A stretch of 64,000 nt of DNA from Taibaiella soli. GTDB lineage: Bacteria > Bacteroidota > Bacteroidia > Chitinophagales > Chitinophagaceae. A program made the position numbers and the translations under genes. The stretch is from assembly GCF_003236175.1 (NCBI RefSeq), contig NZ_QKTW01000022.1, forward strand, positions 62,001 through 126,000. The letters run 5' to 3'. Within the stretch, counting starts at the first letter, position 1. Each line of letters starts with the position of its first letter. The notes below the pieces were generated by a model. That model did no database searches and had not been told where the DNA came from. It saw only the letters and a program-made list of their open reading frames with translations. This document shows positions 52,711-61,536 of this stretch, in pieces.

Positions 52711-54729
52711 CTATTCGGTAATCACGAGTTTTTGGATTGGCAGCATTTGTGTGCCGGCAGATATTTTTACGAGATACAGACCGGATGCCACTGTTGGTAA
52801 TTTCAGTTTTGTATTGCTGTTCAAACCATCGGCAGTGCCGTTATATAATACGCCAGCAGATTTTCCAGTGATGTCTGTCAGTTCTACTCTTACTGTCGTA
52901 TTGCCGTCAGCAATGCCTTGCAGGGAAACATTCACATAATTGATCGCCGGGTTTGGCGTCAGGCTTGCGGTAATGGCAGACTGCACATTTGTAACGTTCG
53001 CTTTGCGGAAGTAAGGTGCAGAAGGTTCGCAGTAGATTTCTGCGTAAGGACCCCAATCGCCAGGATCTGCCTGTACCTGCGTAGTGCTCACTGCGTAGTT
53101 TGAATTGGTCATACTTACTGAAACGGAAGAACCATACGAAAGCGTATTGTTTACCTGCTCCGGAGTAAGACCCGCTGTAGCACAGTTGGTATATGCGTCC
53201 GGACAACTGCTGATATCGCCGTTTTTGTCCGTGCGGATCAATTTCAGATTGAGCGCATTATAGTCAGGATTCCAGCTAGGCGCGGTCATCATGATATCGT
53301 CAGTAAATGAGCTGCCGATTGGTTGACGACGCGTTGCGAAAACAGGATTCCATGCGTTGTATGCAAAATTGCCACCTTGCAGGAAATAACTGTTGCTCAT
53401 CGACATGTTTCCCGTTCCGAACTGGCAGAGATAAGTTCTCCAGGTATTGAGTGTTGCACTCAGCGTACTGCTTGATGCATCCCAGCCGAGTGTAAGGTCC
53501 GCCAGGAAAGGATTGAAATTGTCTGGACTTGGTTTTGCAGCATTGCCCGAACAATTAGGGAGCGGCATAGTCTGCATACCGCCTAAAAGGATGTGATCGT
53601 TACCGTCCGCACTTTCCATAGCTTCTAATGACCATGCACCGTCACCAGGATCTTTTACACGCATACGGCTTTTGGCCGGTGTCGCATAGATGTTGAAAGA
53701 GCTGTTGATATGTGTGATCATAGTCGATTTCGGAGCAATATTGAGCAGGCCGTATTTAAAATAGTCGGCGCTGTTTGAAACCACGTTATAGCCGCCATTT
53801 ACCTGATCTTCCATTAAAGCTACACCGTATTCACCATAGGTAAATGGGTTGGTGTAATAATCAGCAATGAAGGATGTGTTACCTGTATTTTGCACGGCGA
53901 GTGTATTCGGGTTAAGCGCGAGATTAAGTGTGCCTGCGCCAATATTATATGTGGAGGCTGACGCGATTGGTTGAATTGCATTCGCACTGCCGGTTACATA
54001 GAGCGTACCACTGCTCGTAAGTGTAAGGTTTACGCCCATATCGGCATCAAAGTACGCGACGCTGGCGGGTGTGTACACAAAGTCAAAAACCTTGCTGGTC
54101 ATTACCGTGTTGGTATTGATATTGTAACGCATCACAAAGATCTGCTTCGAGGTGATGCCTCTGAAACTCGGGCTGGTGGGGTCTGTTATTGGTTGATTGC
54201 TGACAAACCCGGTAATGTACAGCGTGTCATTGTTGATCAGGCTGTGCATCGGATAAATGTTGGTGTAATTAGTGCCGTTTATTGCCTGTGTGTTTTGAAT
54301 GATCCTGTGATCAAGCAGACTACCATCGCCTTTTACGAAGTAAAGTTCGAGGACATCGCGACTGGTGCTGGATACCGGCACATCACGACGTAGCGATGTG
54401 ATGATGTATTCGTTGTCGGAATATGCTACGAGGTTAGTAGTATGGTGCTCGTAATTGCCTAATGGATCACGGTAGTACTCATTGGCAAGCATGTTACCCA
54501 TTCCACCGACATGAATGAAATGCACGGCCCTGTTTTCCAATGTGCCGGCCATCACATACTCGTCATTGTTCTCGACAGGCAATATGGTATACTGTTTTAA
54601 ATCGTCGTAACTCCTGAAAGTTTTTACGAAATCCTGAGCATGGCTGGAATTGCTGATGCATGCTGCAAGTGCTACAGGTAGAAGCGCAACGGCCATTTTC
54701 CGGAACGGTGTGCGGAAGTGTTTTCTCAT
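52711..54729 (-). CDS. T9SS-sorted secreted protein
   Basis: A 672-residue protein with a signal peptide (MAVALLPVALAACISNSSHA) and a type IX secretion C-terminal sorting domain: SLTPNPAINYVNVSL, VELTDITGKSAGVLY, and the last strand ASGLYLVKISAG with LPIQKLVITE. The rest is beta-rich with many Asn and Thr residues and is not assigned. It is exported across the outer membrane and probably attached to the cell surface. The terminator at 52643-52672 ends its transcript. Confidence 0.85.
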   Translation of the reverse strand: MRKHFRTPFRKMAVALLPVALAACISNSSHAQDFVKTFRSYDDLKQYTILPVENNDEYVMAGTLENRAVHFIHVGGMGNMLANEYYRDPLGNYEHHTTNLVAYSDNEYIITSLRRDVPVSSTSRDVLELYFVKGDGSLLDHRIIQNTQAINGTNYTNIYPMHSLINNDTLYITGFVSNQPITDPTSPSFRGITSKQIFVMRYNINTNTVMTSKVFDFVYTPASVAYFDADMGVNLTLTSSGTLYVTGSANAIQPIASASTYNIGAGTLNLALNPNTLAVQNTGNTSFIADYYTNPFTYGEYGVALMEDQVNGGYNVVSNSADYFKYGLLNIAPKSTMITHINSSFNIYATPAKSRMRVKDPGDGAWSLEAMESADGNDHILLGGMQTMPLPNCSGNAAKPSPDNFNPFLADLTLGWDASSSTLSATLNTWRTYLCQFGTGNMSMSNSYFLQGGNFAYNAWNPVFATRRQPIGSSFTDDIMMTAPSWNPDYNALNLKLIRTDKNGDISSCPDAYTNCATAGLTPEQVNNTLSYGSSVSVSMTNSNYAVSTTQVQADPGDWGPYAEIYCEPSAPYFRKANVTNVQSAITASLTPNPAINYVNVSLQGIADGNTTVRVELTDITGKSAGVLYNGTADGLNSNTKLKLPTVASGLYLVKISAGTQMLPIQKLVITE

Positions 54730-55133
54730 AGCGTGTTTTTAAATTATGGTGAAGAAAAAATAGTCGGTAGGTGTAGTAGCAATTTATATTTTATGGGAAA
54801 TAGATGACACGCTATTTAGTGAATGATGGTATTGTGAATGCGAAATACAAACTTGATACAGACAGCTCAATTGGCCGTTGATAACAGGCAAGTGGCAGTT
54901 GTGTTTTTGTGGAATGAAAAGCCCGGTGAAATACGGTGTGGGCTCAGTTTTTTGTGGGTAATTTCCTTTCGGTTGACGGTGGACAGTTGACAGTGAATGC
55001 GAGTTTATAAATCACACGGTCATGTCGGCGATAGGGGGAGTTCTGCGATAAAATGAATTTTACTGTTTGAGTACTGGAATGCTTAATCGACACAATACTG
55101 TAATGATAAACGACTCATTTAGGTTTTGAATTT
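54730..55133. other. Intergenic region
   Basis: About 400 bases with no recognisable gene, RNA, strong hairpin or promoter that I can support. It separates the divergent T9SS gene start from the DinB-like gene's stop. Confidence 0.35.
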
Positions 55134-55580
55134 TTAATTGATCAATCGTCTGTGATAATTAATTTGTCCCAGGTGATAATTCAAATGGGCCAGCAGATGC
55201 GTCAAAACAAAATCAACCGTTTGGTCTTCGGCGAGTGCGAGAACAGGCGGGTAGGGGCCTGCGAGCTGCGCCGGAGAAAGCTTGCGCAATGATTCTTCAA
55301 CAACCGATTCTGTGTCGGTTAGTAGTAAAATCAAATCAGGTCGTTCGAATCTACGTTCATTAAATTCGGCATCGCGATTACGTTCATAAGGTAGACCACC
55401 TAACTCGCGACCGATAAATGTTTTCAGATTACCTACTAAATGCTGGCAGAGATGGCCAGCGGAGTTTTTAATTTCGCCACGAACTAACCAGATGTCAGAA
55501 TCGTTCTGATATTGATTCAGTTCGTCGATTACTTTGCTGAGTTCTCTTTTGAAGAGTGATGCATATTGTTCCGTGGTCAT
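55134..55580 (-). CDS. DinB-like protein (DUF1572 type)
   Basis: A 148-residue helical protein: SDIWLVRGEIKNSAGHLCQH, NLKTFIGRELGGLPYERNRD and VLTHLLAHLNYHLGQINYH. His residues in GHLCQHLVGN and HLNYHLGQINYH fit the metal site of the DinB four-helix fold. DinB proteins are metal-dependent and act on thiols or unknown substrates. It follows the NAD operon by 119 bases and is probably separate from it. Confidence 0.7.
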   Translation of the reverse strand: MTTEQYASLFKRELSKVIDELNQYQNDSDIWLVRGEIKNSAGHLCQHLVGNLKTFIGRELGGLPYERNRDAEFNERRFERPDLILLLTDTESVVEESLRKLSPAQLAGPYPPVLALAEDQTVDFVLTHLLAHLNYHLGQINYHRRLIN

Positions 55581-55699
55581 TTTGATAAGTTAATTGGTTA
55601 AATGAGTAATTGGTTTAATCGATAAAATTTAAACATCAGTCGGCTGCAGTAAGTATTCGCGACCATTTATCGCTTTAGCATTTTAACCTTTTAACCGCA

Positions 55700-56392
55700 C
55701 TAAGCCAGTGCCTCCCGCGTAAAGGTCACCGTCGTATCATGAACACCCATGATTACAGAATCCGCCATGTTTACAAATAAGCCATGTACAAGGATGCCCT
55801 CAATTTCATTAAGATGTCTTGACAGAATAATGGGTTCGTTGATCGGTCCGAAATCGCCGTCGATAATATAATTGCCCTGCTCCGTCACAAACGTCTGACC
55901 ATCTTTCATTCGAACTTCACCGTTTCCGTTTAGCTTTTTAAGTTGCTGCCGGACATAGTTCACCGCAAAAGGTACGACTTCGATGGGGACTTTAAATTTA
56001 CCCAGCGCATTTACTTTTTTCGAAGCATCTGCGATAATGATCTTTTCCCGGCTCATAGAGGCTACGATCTTTTCTTTAAAAAGTGCACCGCCGCCACCTT
56101 TGATCAGTTGCAGGTTGTCATCAAATTCGTCCGTACCGTCAATGGTGATGTCAATACGCGTCACGTCGTTGATGTTGAGCATGGGAATGCCCAGCGCAAT
56201 TGCCTGTTGGTACGAAGCATCAGAAGTGGCGACTCCTTTGATTTGCAGGCCGTTTTTTACCAGCGTTCCTATTTCTTCAATAGCAAAAAAAATCGTAGAG
56301 CCCGTTCCCAGACCTACGATTTGACCGTCTTTCAATAAAGTGACCGCCTCTTTTGCGGCAAGCTGTTTTTCTTTTTCAGGATTGTTATGCAT
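55700..56392 (-). CDS. rpiA: Ribose-5-phosphate isomerase A
   Basis: A 230-residue isomerase interconverting ribose-5-phosphate and ribulose-5-phosphate. It has GLGTGSTIFFAIEEIG near the start, ITIDGTDEFDDNLQLIKGGG in the middle, IVASMSREKIIIADASKK, and the C-terminal EIEGILVHGLF. Last gene of the NAD/ADP-ribose operon; it would feed ribose-5-phosphate into PRPP production by its neighbour. Spacing to the upstream gene is 21 bases. Confidence 0.95.
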   Translation of the reverse strand: MHNNPEKEKQLAAKEAVTLLKDGQIVGLGTGSTIFFAIEEIGTLVKNGLQIKGVATSDASYQQAIALGIPMLNINDVTRIDITIDGTDEFDDNLQLIKGGGGALFKEKIVASMSREKIIIADASKKVNALGKFKVPIEVVPFAVNYVRQQLKKLNGNGEVRMKDGQTFVTEQGNYIIDGDFGPINEPIILSRHLNEIEGILVHGLFVNMADSVIMGVHDTTVTFTREALA

Positions 56393-56413
56393 GGCCGCGA
56401 ATTTTTTTAGTTA

Positions 56414-57253
56414 TCAGAGATATTGTGCAATCGAAAAACAATTTACACCATCTACCTGTTTAAACGAGTCGGTGGTATAAATTTCATCCACCTCATCAAT
56501 AGAAACACCTTTGCTGAAAATACCATGACTTACAATCAATACAACTTTCACGGCTCCTTTTTCTTTCAGCATTTTCGCTGTTCCAGCAAAGGTACCCCCG
56601 CCGTCGCAGATATCGTCTATGATAAAACAAGTTTGTCCGGAGAGATCCGTTACAGTCGTTTTAAAACTGAGCAACGCGCCGGTTTTTACGTCCCGTTCCT
56701 TCATGCATTCCACTACATTGTCGACGTTCAGATATTGTGCGAGCTTATGAATTTTTTTGAGTGCGCCGGCATCCGGAGATACAATGCAGAAAGGTGTTTT
56801 ACTATTTTTTTTGAAATAATCTGTCAACGCCTCCTTCACATAATCATGGTTCGTCACCGCATAAGAACGGTCAATCAACGCGGTGCTCACTTCGGAATGT
56901 GGATCGAAAATGCGGATCTTTTTAAAGCCTGCCAGGTTTAGCAAATTGGCCACCACCTTAAGTGAAAAAGGTTCTCCATCCTGCATCACACGGTCCATTC
57001 GGGCAGCCATCAAATAAGAAACATTCAGTTCAATCTGTTCAAATTCAAGATAGTCGAGTGTGTTTTTGGCGAATAAAACCATCATCAGATCATTGGCATT
57101 AGCAAGCCTGGTATTGATTTGCAATGGCGCCTTTCTGTCAAGTGCAGCGATGCTGTCCATATCGATTTTTAAATGAGGTTGGCCGTCTGGAAAGATCATT
57201 GTCTTGAATCGGATCGTTGATTGCTCCGGATAAATGAAATGAAGTGTGTTCAT
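56414..57253 (-). CDS. prs: Short PRPP-synthetase-like protein (possible ADPR pyrophosphokinase)
   Basis: A 279-residue phosphoribosyltransferase-fold protein. It has the PRPP-binding loop CFIIDDICDGGGTFAGTAKM near residue 215 and MAARMDRVMQDGEPFSLKVV plus SPDAGALKKI of PRPP synthetases, but is about 30-40 residues shorter than a normal Prs. It makes PRPP from ribose-5-phosphate and ATP. A related short homologue (Adps) in the phage NARP1 pathway converts ADP-ribose to its pyrophosphate; the size and its partner nadV make that a candidate function here (inference). Confidence 0.75.
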   Translation of the reverse strand: MNTLHFIYPEQSTIRFKTMIFPDGQPHLKIDMDSIAALDRKAPLQINTRLANANDLMMVLFAKNTLDYLEFEQIELNVSYLMAARMDRVMQDGEPFSLKVVANLLNLAGFKKIRIFDPHSEVSTALIDRSYAVTNHDYVKEALTDYFKKNSKTPFCIVSPDAGALKKIHKLAQYLNVDNVVECMKERDVKTGALLSFKTTVTDLSGQTCFIIDDICDGGGTFAGTAKMLKEKGAVKVVLIVSHGIFSKGVSIDEVDEIYTTDSFKQVDGVNCFSIAQYL

Positions 57254-57259
57254 CGTCTT

Positions 57260-57991
57260 TTAGTTTCTTCCTTTTTCGTTTGGATAAAATGATTGTACTG
57301 GTTCGCTTTGAAAAACTTCTTTTGTATCAACATTCATGCCCGACAGTTTGCCATAATATGCGGCGCCTGTGTCTACGTTCCACACATTGTAACCTTGCAT
57401 TGGCATCATTTCGTTATAATTAAGCGTTGGCGTATGGCCCACGTAAATTTCGTGAAAATGCCTGAGTCTTTTTGGAAAAAGCATGGAGTCTTTTGGAATT
57501 GTTTTATCCATTGCTACCGCCATTTCCCAAAGCGTACGGTCCCACCAGTAATTGCTTTCATGATGTTCCTGTGCGGGGCCGTGTATGGATGTGTACCCTG
57601 CGTGGATAAACAAACGGTTTCGCTCATCGATATGATAATTACGCATCCGGTTGAAAAACATCAGATGTGTTCTTTTCTGTTTGGCACTGAATGATTGATA
57701 ACTGTTAATAGTTGCTTGTCCGCCGCTAAACAACCATTTATCGTCTGGTTGCATGCCCCGGAGCCATTCTTCGCACCAGGCATCATGATTCCCTTTAATA
57801 AAAATACAACGGTAGGCAGTATCAAGGTACATCAGGTAGTCGATCAGCATCGCCGCTTCTGACCAGCCGTCTACATAGTCTCCCAGAAAAACCAGGACAT
57901 CATTTTCCTTCGGCTGCATCCGGTCCATCAATTGCTGCAAGGCTTTCAGCCCGCCATGAATATCGCCGATCACGAAAGTGTTTCCGCTCAT
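57260..57991 (-). CDS. PPP-family metallophosphatase
   Basis: A 243-residue phosphatase of the PPP/ApaH class: GDIHGGLKALQQLM, then LVFLGDYVDGWSEAAMLIDY, FIKGNHDAWCEEW and IHAGYTS with YVGHTPTLNY. These are the classical metal and catalytic motifs (GDxHG, GDxxDG, GNHD). Likely substrates are nucleotides or protein phosphates; within this operon it could process ADP-ribose phosphates or dinucleotides. Spacing to the neighbours is 6 and 9 bases. Confidence 0.85.
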   Translation of the reverse strand: MSGNTFVIGDIHGGLKALQQLMDRMQPKENDVLVFLGDYVDGWSEAAMLIDYLMYLDTAYRCIFIKGNHDAWCEEWLRGMQPDDKWLFSGGQATINSYQSFSAKQKRTHLMFFNRMRNYHIDERNRLFIHAGYTSIHGPAQEHHESNYWWDRTLWEMAVAMDKTIPKDSMLFPKRLRHFHEIYVGHTPTLNYNEMMPMQGYNVWNVDTGAAYYGKLSGMNVDTKEVFQSEPVQSFYPNEKGRN

Positions 57992-58000
57992 TGTTGCAGT

Positions 58001-58543
58001 TTAAAAGTTAATGTACTTTGCCGGTACTTGATCAGTCAGCCAGACGCCGTTTTCGGAAAGATAGAAAACCACTCCGTCTTGGTGCATTTCCCCGCTTCGT
58101 ACTGTAAGAATAACAGGTACACCCCGTCTGCTACCTACTTTTTCAGCAGTTGTTTTGTCTTCGCTTAAGTGTACGTGTTGACGACTCATTTTCTGTAGAC
58201 CTTCTTTTCGAATCGCTTCCACAAATTTGGAAACAGTACCGTGAAAAAGGAACTCTGGAGGCTCCGCTGTTTTTAGGGCCAGATCTACTTCAATTGAATG
58301 TCCCTGATTCGCTCTGATTTTAGTATTGTCTTCATTAAATGCATAACGTTGTTTGTCATTCGTTCTTACGATTTCTTCCAGATCTTCCTGGGTAAATGTT
58401 TTACCGCGTTTTGCACAACGACTGATCAATTCGGCTGTATCTGCCCAGCCGTTTTCATCGAGTTTTATCTGAATGGTTTCCGGGCTATGTCTCAAGATCA
58501 GGCTTAAAAATTTGCCAATCTCTTTCTTTTGTTTTTCGTTCAT
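58001..58543 (-). CDS. kptA: RNA 2'-phosphotransferase KptA/Tpt1
   Basis: A 180-residue KptA. It transfers an RNA 2'-phosphate to NAD, releasing nicotinamide and ADP-ribose 1''-2'' cyclic phosphate. It shows the family signature: LSLILRHSPETI (Arg-His pair), IRANQGHSIEV, LFHGTVSKF, RQHVHLSEDK and VGSRRGVPV. All four usual catalytic Arg/His positions look present. It sits between the phosphatase and the PARG-like macrodomain, whose substrates overlap with its product. Confidence 0.95.
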   Translation of the reverse strand: MNEKQKKEIGKFLSLILRHSPETIQIKLDENGWADTAELISRCAKRGKTFTQEDLEEIVRTNDKQRYAFNEDNTKIRANQGHSIEVDLALKTAEPPEFLFHGTVSKFVEAIRKEGLQKMSRQHVHLSEDKTTAEKVGSRRGVPVILTVRSGEMHQDGVVFYLSENGVWLTDQVPAKYINF

Positions 58544-58557
58544 AGTAGGTTTGTTTT

Positions 58558-59397
58558 TTAGGAGAACACACGTTCAAAAGCACCAATGTTCTCCTGATTC
58601 TTACTTCGGTCATAAACTGCAAATACGATCGATTTAAAGCACTTGCCATATTTTCCGCCTTGATTTAAATAGTGGTGAAAATAGTGTGCAATATCTTTTG
58701 GATCATTCTGAAATACGCCACAACCCCAGGCGCCGAGCAATAGATGCTCCACATTGTTTAGTACAAAAAGCCCCAGTACTTTGTCCATCCTGCGCAACAT
58801 CGTTGCCTCGACATGTTCCATCTCCTCGGGTCTGTTGTTGCGGATCGCACCAATATTTGTTGCCGGACTGGTAATGAACGACATCCGGTAAGGTTGTTCC
58901 AGCAATTCACCATCATCGTTTCTAAATACCGGTACTTCCGGGCTATAGATCATGTGGTCTGAGTATAGGTATGTTCTTCGACCACGATTGAATTCATACA
59001 TTTCGAAGTTTTGCATCAGCGAACCGTAGAGTGCTGAAGATAAAGCCAGACTTTCTTCCTGCGCTTGTGCGCCACCAAGGAACCCACCACCGGGATTGTT
59101 AGCGGATGCGAAATTTAAACATCCGATGTTTTGTTTCGTTTGCATCATTTCTTCCGCAGCCGCCAAAACCCTTTGTTGCTGTACGGTAATCACAGTATGC
59201 TCGTTTAGCGTTTTTATTTTCTCTGCGGCTGCTAGTAGAATGGGCTCAAACGAGTCTTCCCGATGCAGTACAGCGTGCTGAATACTGTGTTGAATGCATT
59301 GTTGTATATCTATTTTTCGGTCGTTGACGAAATAATGTCCTTCTTCTATAATGGAAACCGTTTCTTTCGCTTTTGTAATTCGGGTACTCTGTTTCAT
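58558..59397 (-). CDS. PARG-like macrodomain protein (TIGR02452/DUF2263)
   Basis: A 279-residue protein of the bacterial PARG-like class. It has NFASANNPGGGFLGGAQAQE, then ESLALSSALYGSL: the GGG...QEE catalytic signature of poly/ADP-ribose glycohydrolases, followed by YSPEVPVFRND and LLLGAWGCGVFQNDP typical of TIGR02452. It removes ADP-ribose from proteins or nucleic acids or processes ADP-ribose derivatives. Spacing of 14 bases to kptA supports co-transcription. Confidence 0.9.
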   Translation of the reverse strand: MKQSTRITKAKETVSIIEEGHYFVNDRKIDIQQCIQHSIQHAVLHREDSFEPILLAAAEKIKTLNEHTVITVQQQRVLAAAEEMMQTKQNIGCLNFASANNPGGGFLGGAQAQEESLALSSALYGSLMQNFEMYEFNRGRRTYLYSDHMIYSPEVPVFRNDDGELLEQPYRMSFITSPATNIGAIRNNRPEEMEHVEATMLRRMDKVLGLFVLNNVEHLLLGAWGCGVFQNDPKDIAHYFHHYLNQGGKYGKCFKSIVFAVYDRSKNQENIGAFERVFS

Positions 59398-59416
59398 TTT
59401 CTCTTTGTTTATAGTA

Positions 59417-59965
59417 TTATGTAATTAGTTGGTCGCGCACCGCCATCAATGCGTATCCCAGTAGGTTGTCTCCTCGCCATTTCAACGGATTTTCAATTGC
59501 TGGATGATCAGCTGCCATGCCAATTCCCCAGATCGCATCAACTGGACTTGCCTCTACCAGCACACGCTGACCAGTGCTAATCAGGAATTCTCTTAACGGT
59601 TCATGCTGCGAAAATTTGTGGAGATTTCCCGTTGCAACGATGTTGAATTTATGTTCATCCCAAACTGTTGGATCGAACCTTGAGATGTTGCGGCCTAATT
59701 TTTTAGCTTCGGCAGGTGTTTTTGCCTGAATGACTTTTTCAAGTATTTCTGCATCATTAAACAGTCTCGCCTTTTCAGCCATCATCCAATGTTCTGCTGT
59801 TTTGTAGGTGAGGCCATCTACTGTAAACGGTGCGTGCCACCATTGACTAAAGCAGCTTTGGGTAACGTTTCCATCCTTTGCAGGCTGATGCCCCCAGAAG
59901 AATAGGAACTTTATTTTGTCGCCGGCTCTGAATTTTTTTATCAACCAGTCGTTATTGTATTTCAT
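59417..59965 (-). CDS. NADAR family protein
   Basis: A 182-residue NADAR (NAD- and ADP-ribose-associated, YbiA-like) protein. Signatures: FSQWWHAPFTVDGLTYKTAE, HWMMAEKARLF, EASPVDAIWGIGMA and GDNLLGYALMAV. NADAR enzymes cleave N-glycosidic bonds; some reverse ADP-ribosylation of guanine by DarT-type toxins. It is 19 bases from the PARG-like gene and 14 from the next, all minus strand. Confidence 0.9.
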   Translation of the reverse strand: MKYNNDWLIKKFRAGDKIKFLFFWGHQPAKDGNVTQSCFSQWWHAPFTVDGLTYKTAEHWMMAEKARLFNDAEILEKVIQAKTPAEAKKLGRNISRFDPTVWDEHKFNIVATGNLHKFSQHEPLREFLISTGQRVLVEASPVDAIWGIGMAADHPAIENPLKWRGDNLLGYALMAVRDQLIT

Positions 59966-59979
59966 CAGTTAATCTTTTA

Positions 59980-60453
59980 TCAAGCAAGCAATTTTTCCAA
60001 CGCTAAAACAACTTCAGAAAGCGTTTCGTATTGCGGAATGCCATATCGTTCACAAACAATGTCAACGTTTCCTTTCCGGTGAAATCCTTTTTCGCAGAGG
60101 ACCATTATTTTGTTGCTACGCGCATAAAGTCCAAGCTCCAGCAGCGTAATAGGGGAGATGGTTCCAGCCTGAAGAAAGTATACGATGCAATCCGCATTTT
60201 CCAGTCCTTCCAATTCCCAGGATACCTGTTCGTGAAAAGGAGCATTTTCCTTTTCTTGCACCCAGGAGCTATTCCAATCGTCTCTTCTTGGATTTAGTAT
60301 AAATAAATCCTGATCGCCGAAAACGTTTTTAATTTGTGCGATCAATTCTTCCTGCCATAAAACGGCCTTGCCCATTTCAATGGAACCAGCCATGAATATA
60401 GTTTTTAACCTGGTTGCGTCGTAAGGATTCGGCGCTTGAACGATCTGGATCAT
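59980..60453 (-). CDS. Nucleoside 2-deoxyribosyltransferase-like protein
   Basis: A 157-residue protein of the nucleoside deoxyribosyltransferase fold. It has IFMAGSIEMGKAVLWQEE, LNPRRDDWNSSW, ADCIVYFLQAGTISPITLLE (with the Glu that usually is the nucleophile) and LGLYARSNKIMVLCEKG. Such enzymes cleave or exchange nucleoside N-glycosidic bonds. In this operon a role on nicotinamide nucleosides or ADP-ribosyl compounds is plausible. Confidence 0.8.
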   Translation of the reverse strand: MIQIVQAPNPYDATRLKTIFMAGSIEMGKAVLWQEELIAQIKNVFGDQDLFILNPRRDDWNSSWVQEKENAPFHEQVSWELEGLENADCIVYFLQAGTISPITLLELGLYARSNKIMVLCEKGFHRKGNVDIVCERYGIPQYETLSEVVLALEKLLA

Positions 60454-60459
60454 CGCTGT

Positions 60460-60873
60460 TTACTTTTGGAAGTGTTTAAGGTTGTCTGCAATCAAAAGAT
60501 TATCCGGCGTTTCAAAATTTGCTCCAAAAAATGCTGCCACGATTTCAATCTTGCCAACAATATTTTCATTGAAAGTTTCTAACGCTTCTGCCGGTACCCA
60601 GAACTCATTGTGCATTTCATTACCTACATTCTGAACTTCATAAACCGCATAATGTGCTGCGTTCAATTCGAATTTGGTGACTATACCGCAATATCCGGAG
60701 AAAGCATCCTCCGTATTCCATTCTTGCGCGATCTGACAAGCATAAGCTTTGTTTAACACTGGATAAAATATCGGTTGCCATTCCAATCTCGGCGGATACT
60801 TCTGGAAGCCGCTTTCGGCGATCAATTCCAGTTCTTTTAGTCCAACGGGTCTATAAAGTGTCACTGTGTTCAT
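60460..60873 (-). CDS. ADP-ribosylation/crystallin J1-type protein
   Basis: A 137-residue protein starting at ATG 60873 (MNTVTLYRPVGLKELELIAE); a 60930 start adds an unlikely lysine-rich leader overlapping DUF4291. Key stretch: PPRLEWQPIFYPVLNKAYAC, then GIVTKFELNAAHYAVYEVQN. It matches a small family usually labelled ADP-ribosylation/crystallin J1, probably of ART-like fold. Activity is not demonstrated. It is 4 bases from the DUF4291 stop. Confidence 0.65.
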   Translation of the reverse strand: MNTVTLYRPVGLKELELIAESGFQKYPPRLEWQPIFYPVLNKAYACQIAQEWNTEDAFSGYCGIVTKFELNAAHYAVYEVQNVGNEMHNEFWVPAEALETFNENIVGKIEIVAAFFGANFETPDNLLIADNLKHFQK

Positions 60874-60877
60874 AAGT

Positions 60878-61534
60878 TTAATTTTCTTCGTTTTCCTTTG
60901 AAATGCCAATTCTGTTGCGGGTTTTAGCATCGTTTATATAAGTGGTTCTTTCTACTGGAATCATCAGATGATTTAGCTGTCTCGATTTTACGTACTCATG
61001 TTGTTCCTTTACAAAATCAGTGACGTCTTCAATCAATGTGATCTCCTGTTGTCCGAATTGTTCCAGCATTTCGCCTTTCAATCCTAATTGTATCGCTCGT
61101 CTTTCCGGTTTTCCACCGTACGGACTATGATCTGGATCCCACTGCAACCGTACTTCTTTTTGTTTTAAGTCTCTTTGCCAATCTTTTATATCCTTGTACA
61201 GATGCGGTTTATAGGTTGACGGCACCGCTTCAGAAAGAATCTTTTCCAGGAACGATTTTTTCATCCAGAGTGCTAGTACGCGTTCCTGATTTTCCTTTTC
61301 TGCCCAGCCACAACGAAACATCATCCACAGGAAATTCGGTTTAATCCATGACATACGTTCGTAACTGAATTTACTTCCACCGAGCTTCTGATTTGCTACT
61401 GTGTAGTTGGCGATACTGTTGTTATAGGCCTGGTATACTACTATTTCATCCAGTTGTTCATGACCTATGATTTGTTTTCCTGCATTTGGTAAATGGAGCA
61501 GGGAGGATTCATAATTTTCAATTTCTATTTTCAT
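60878..61534 (-). CDS. DUF4291 family protein
   Basis: A 218-residue DUF4291 protein. It contains VYQAYNNSIANYTVANQKL, MSWIKPNFLWMMFRCGWAEK and ERVLALWMKKSF, the pattern of the family, and a downstream RRAIQLGLKGEMLEQF segment. DUF4291 occurs in bacteria and phages close to NAD-utilising genes; the function is unknown. It follows nadV by 2 bases. Confidence 0.85.
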   Translation of the reverse strand: MKIEIENYESSLLHLPNAGKQIIGHEQLDEIVVYQAYNNSIANYTVANQKLGGSKFSYERMSWIKPNFLWMMFRCGWAEKENQERVLALWMKKSFLEKILSEAVPSTYKPHLYKDIKDWQRDLKQKEVRLQWDPDHSPYGGKPERRAIQLGLKGEMLEQFGQQEITLIEDVTDFVKEQHEYVKSRQLNHLMIPVERTTYINDAKTRNRIGISKENEEN

Positions 61535-61536
61535 TG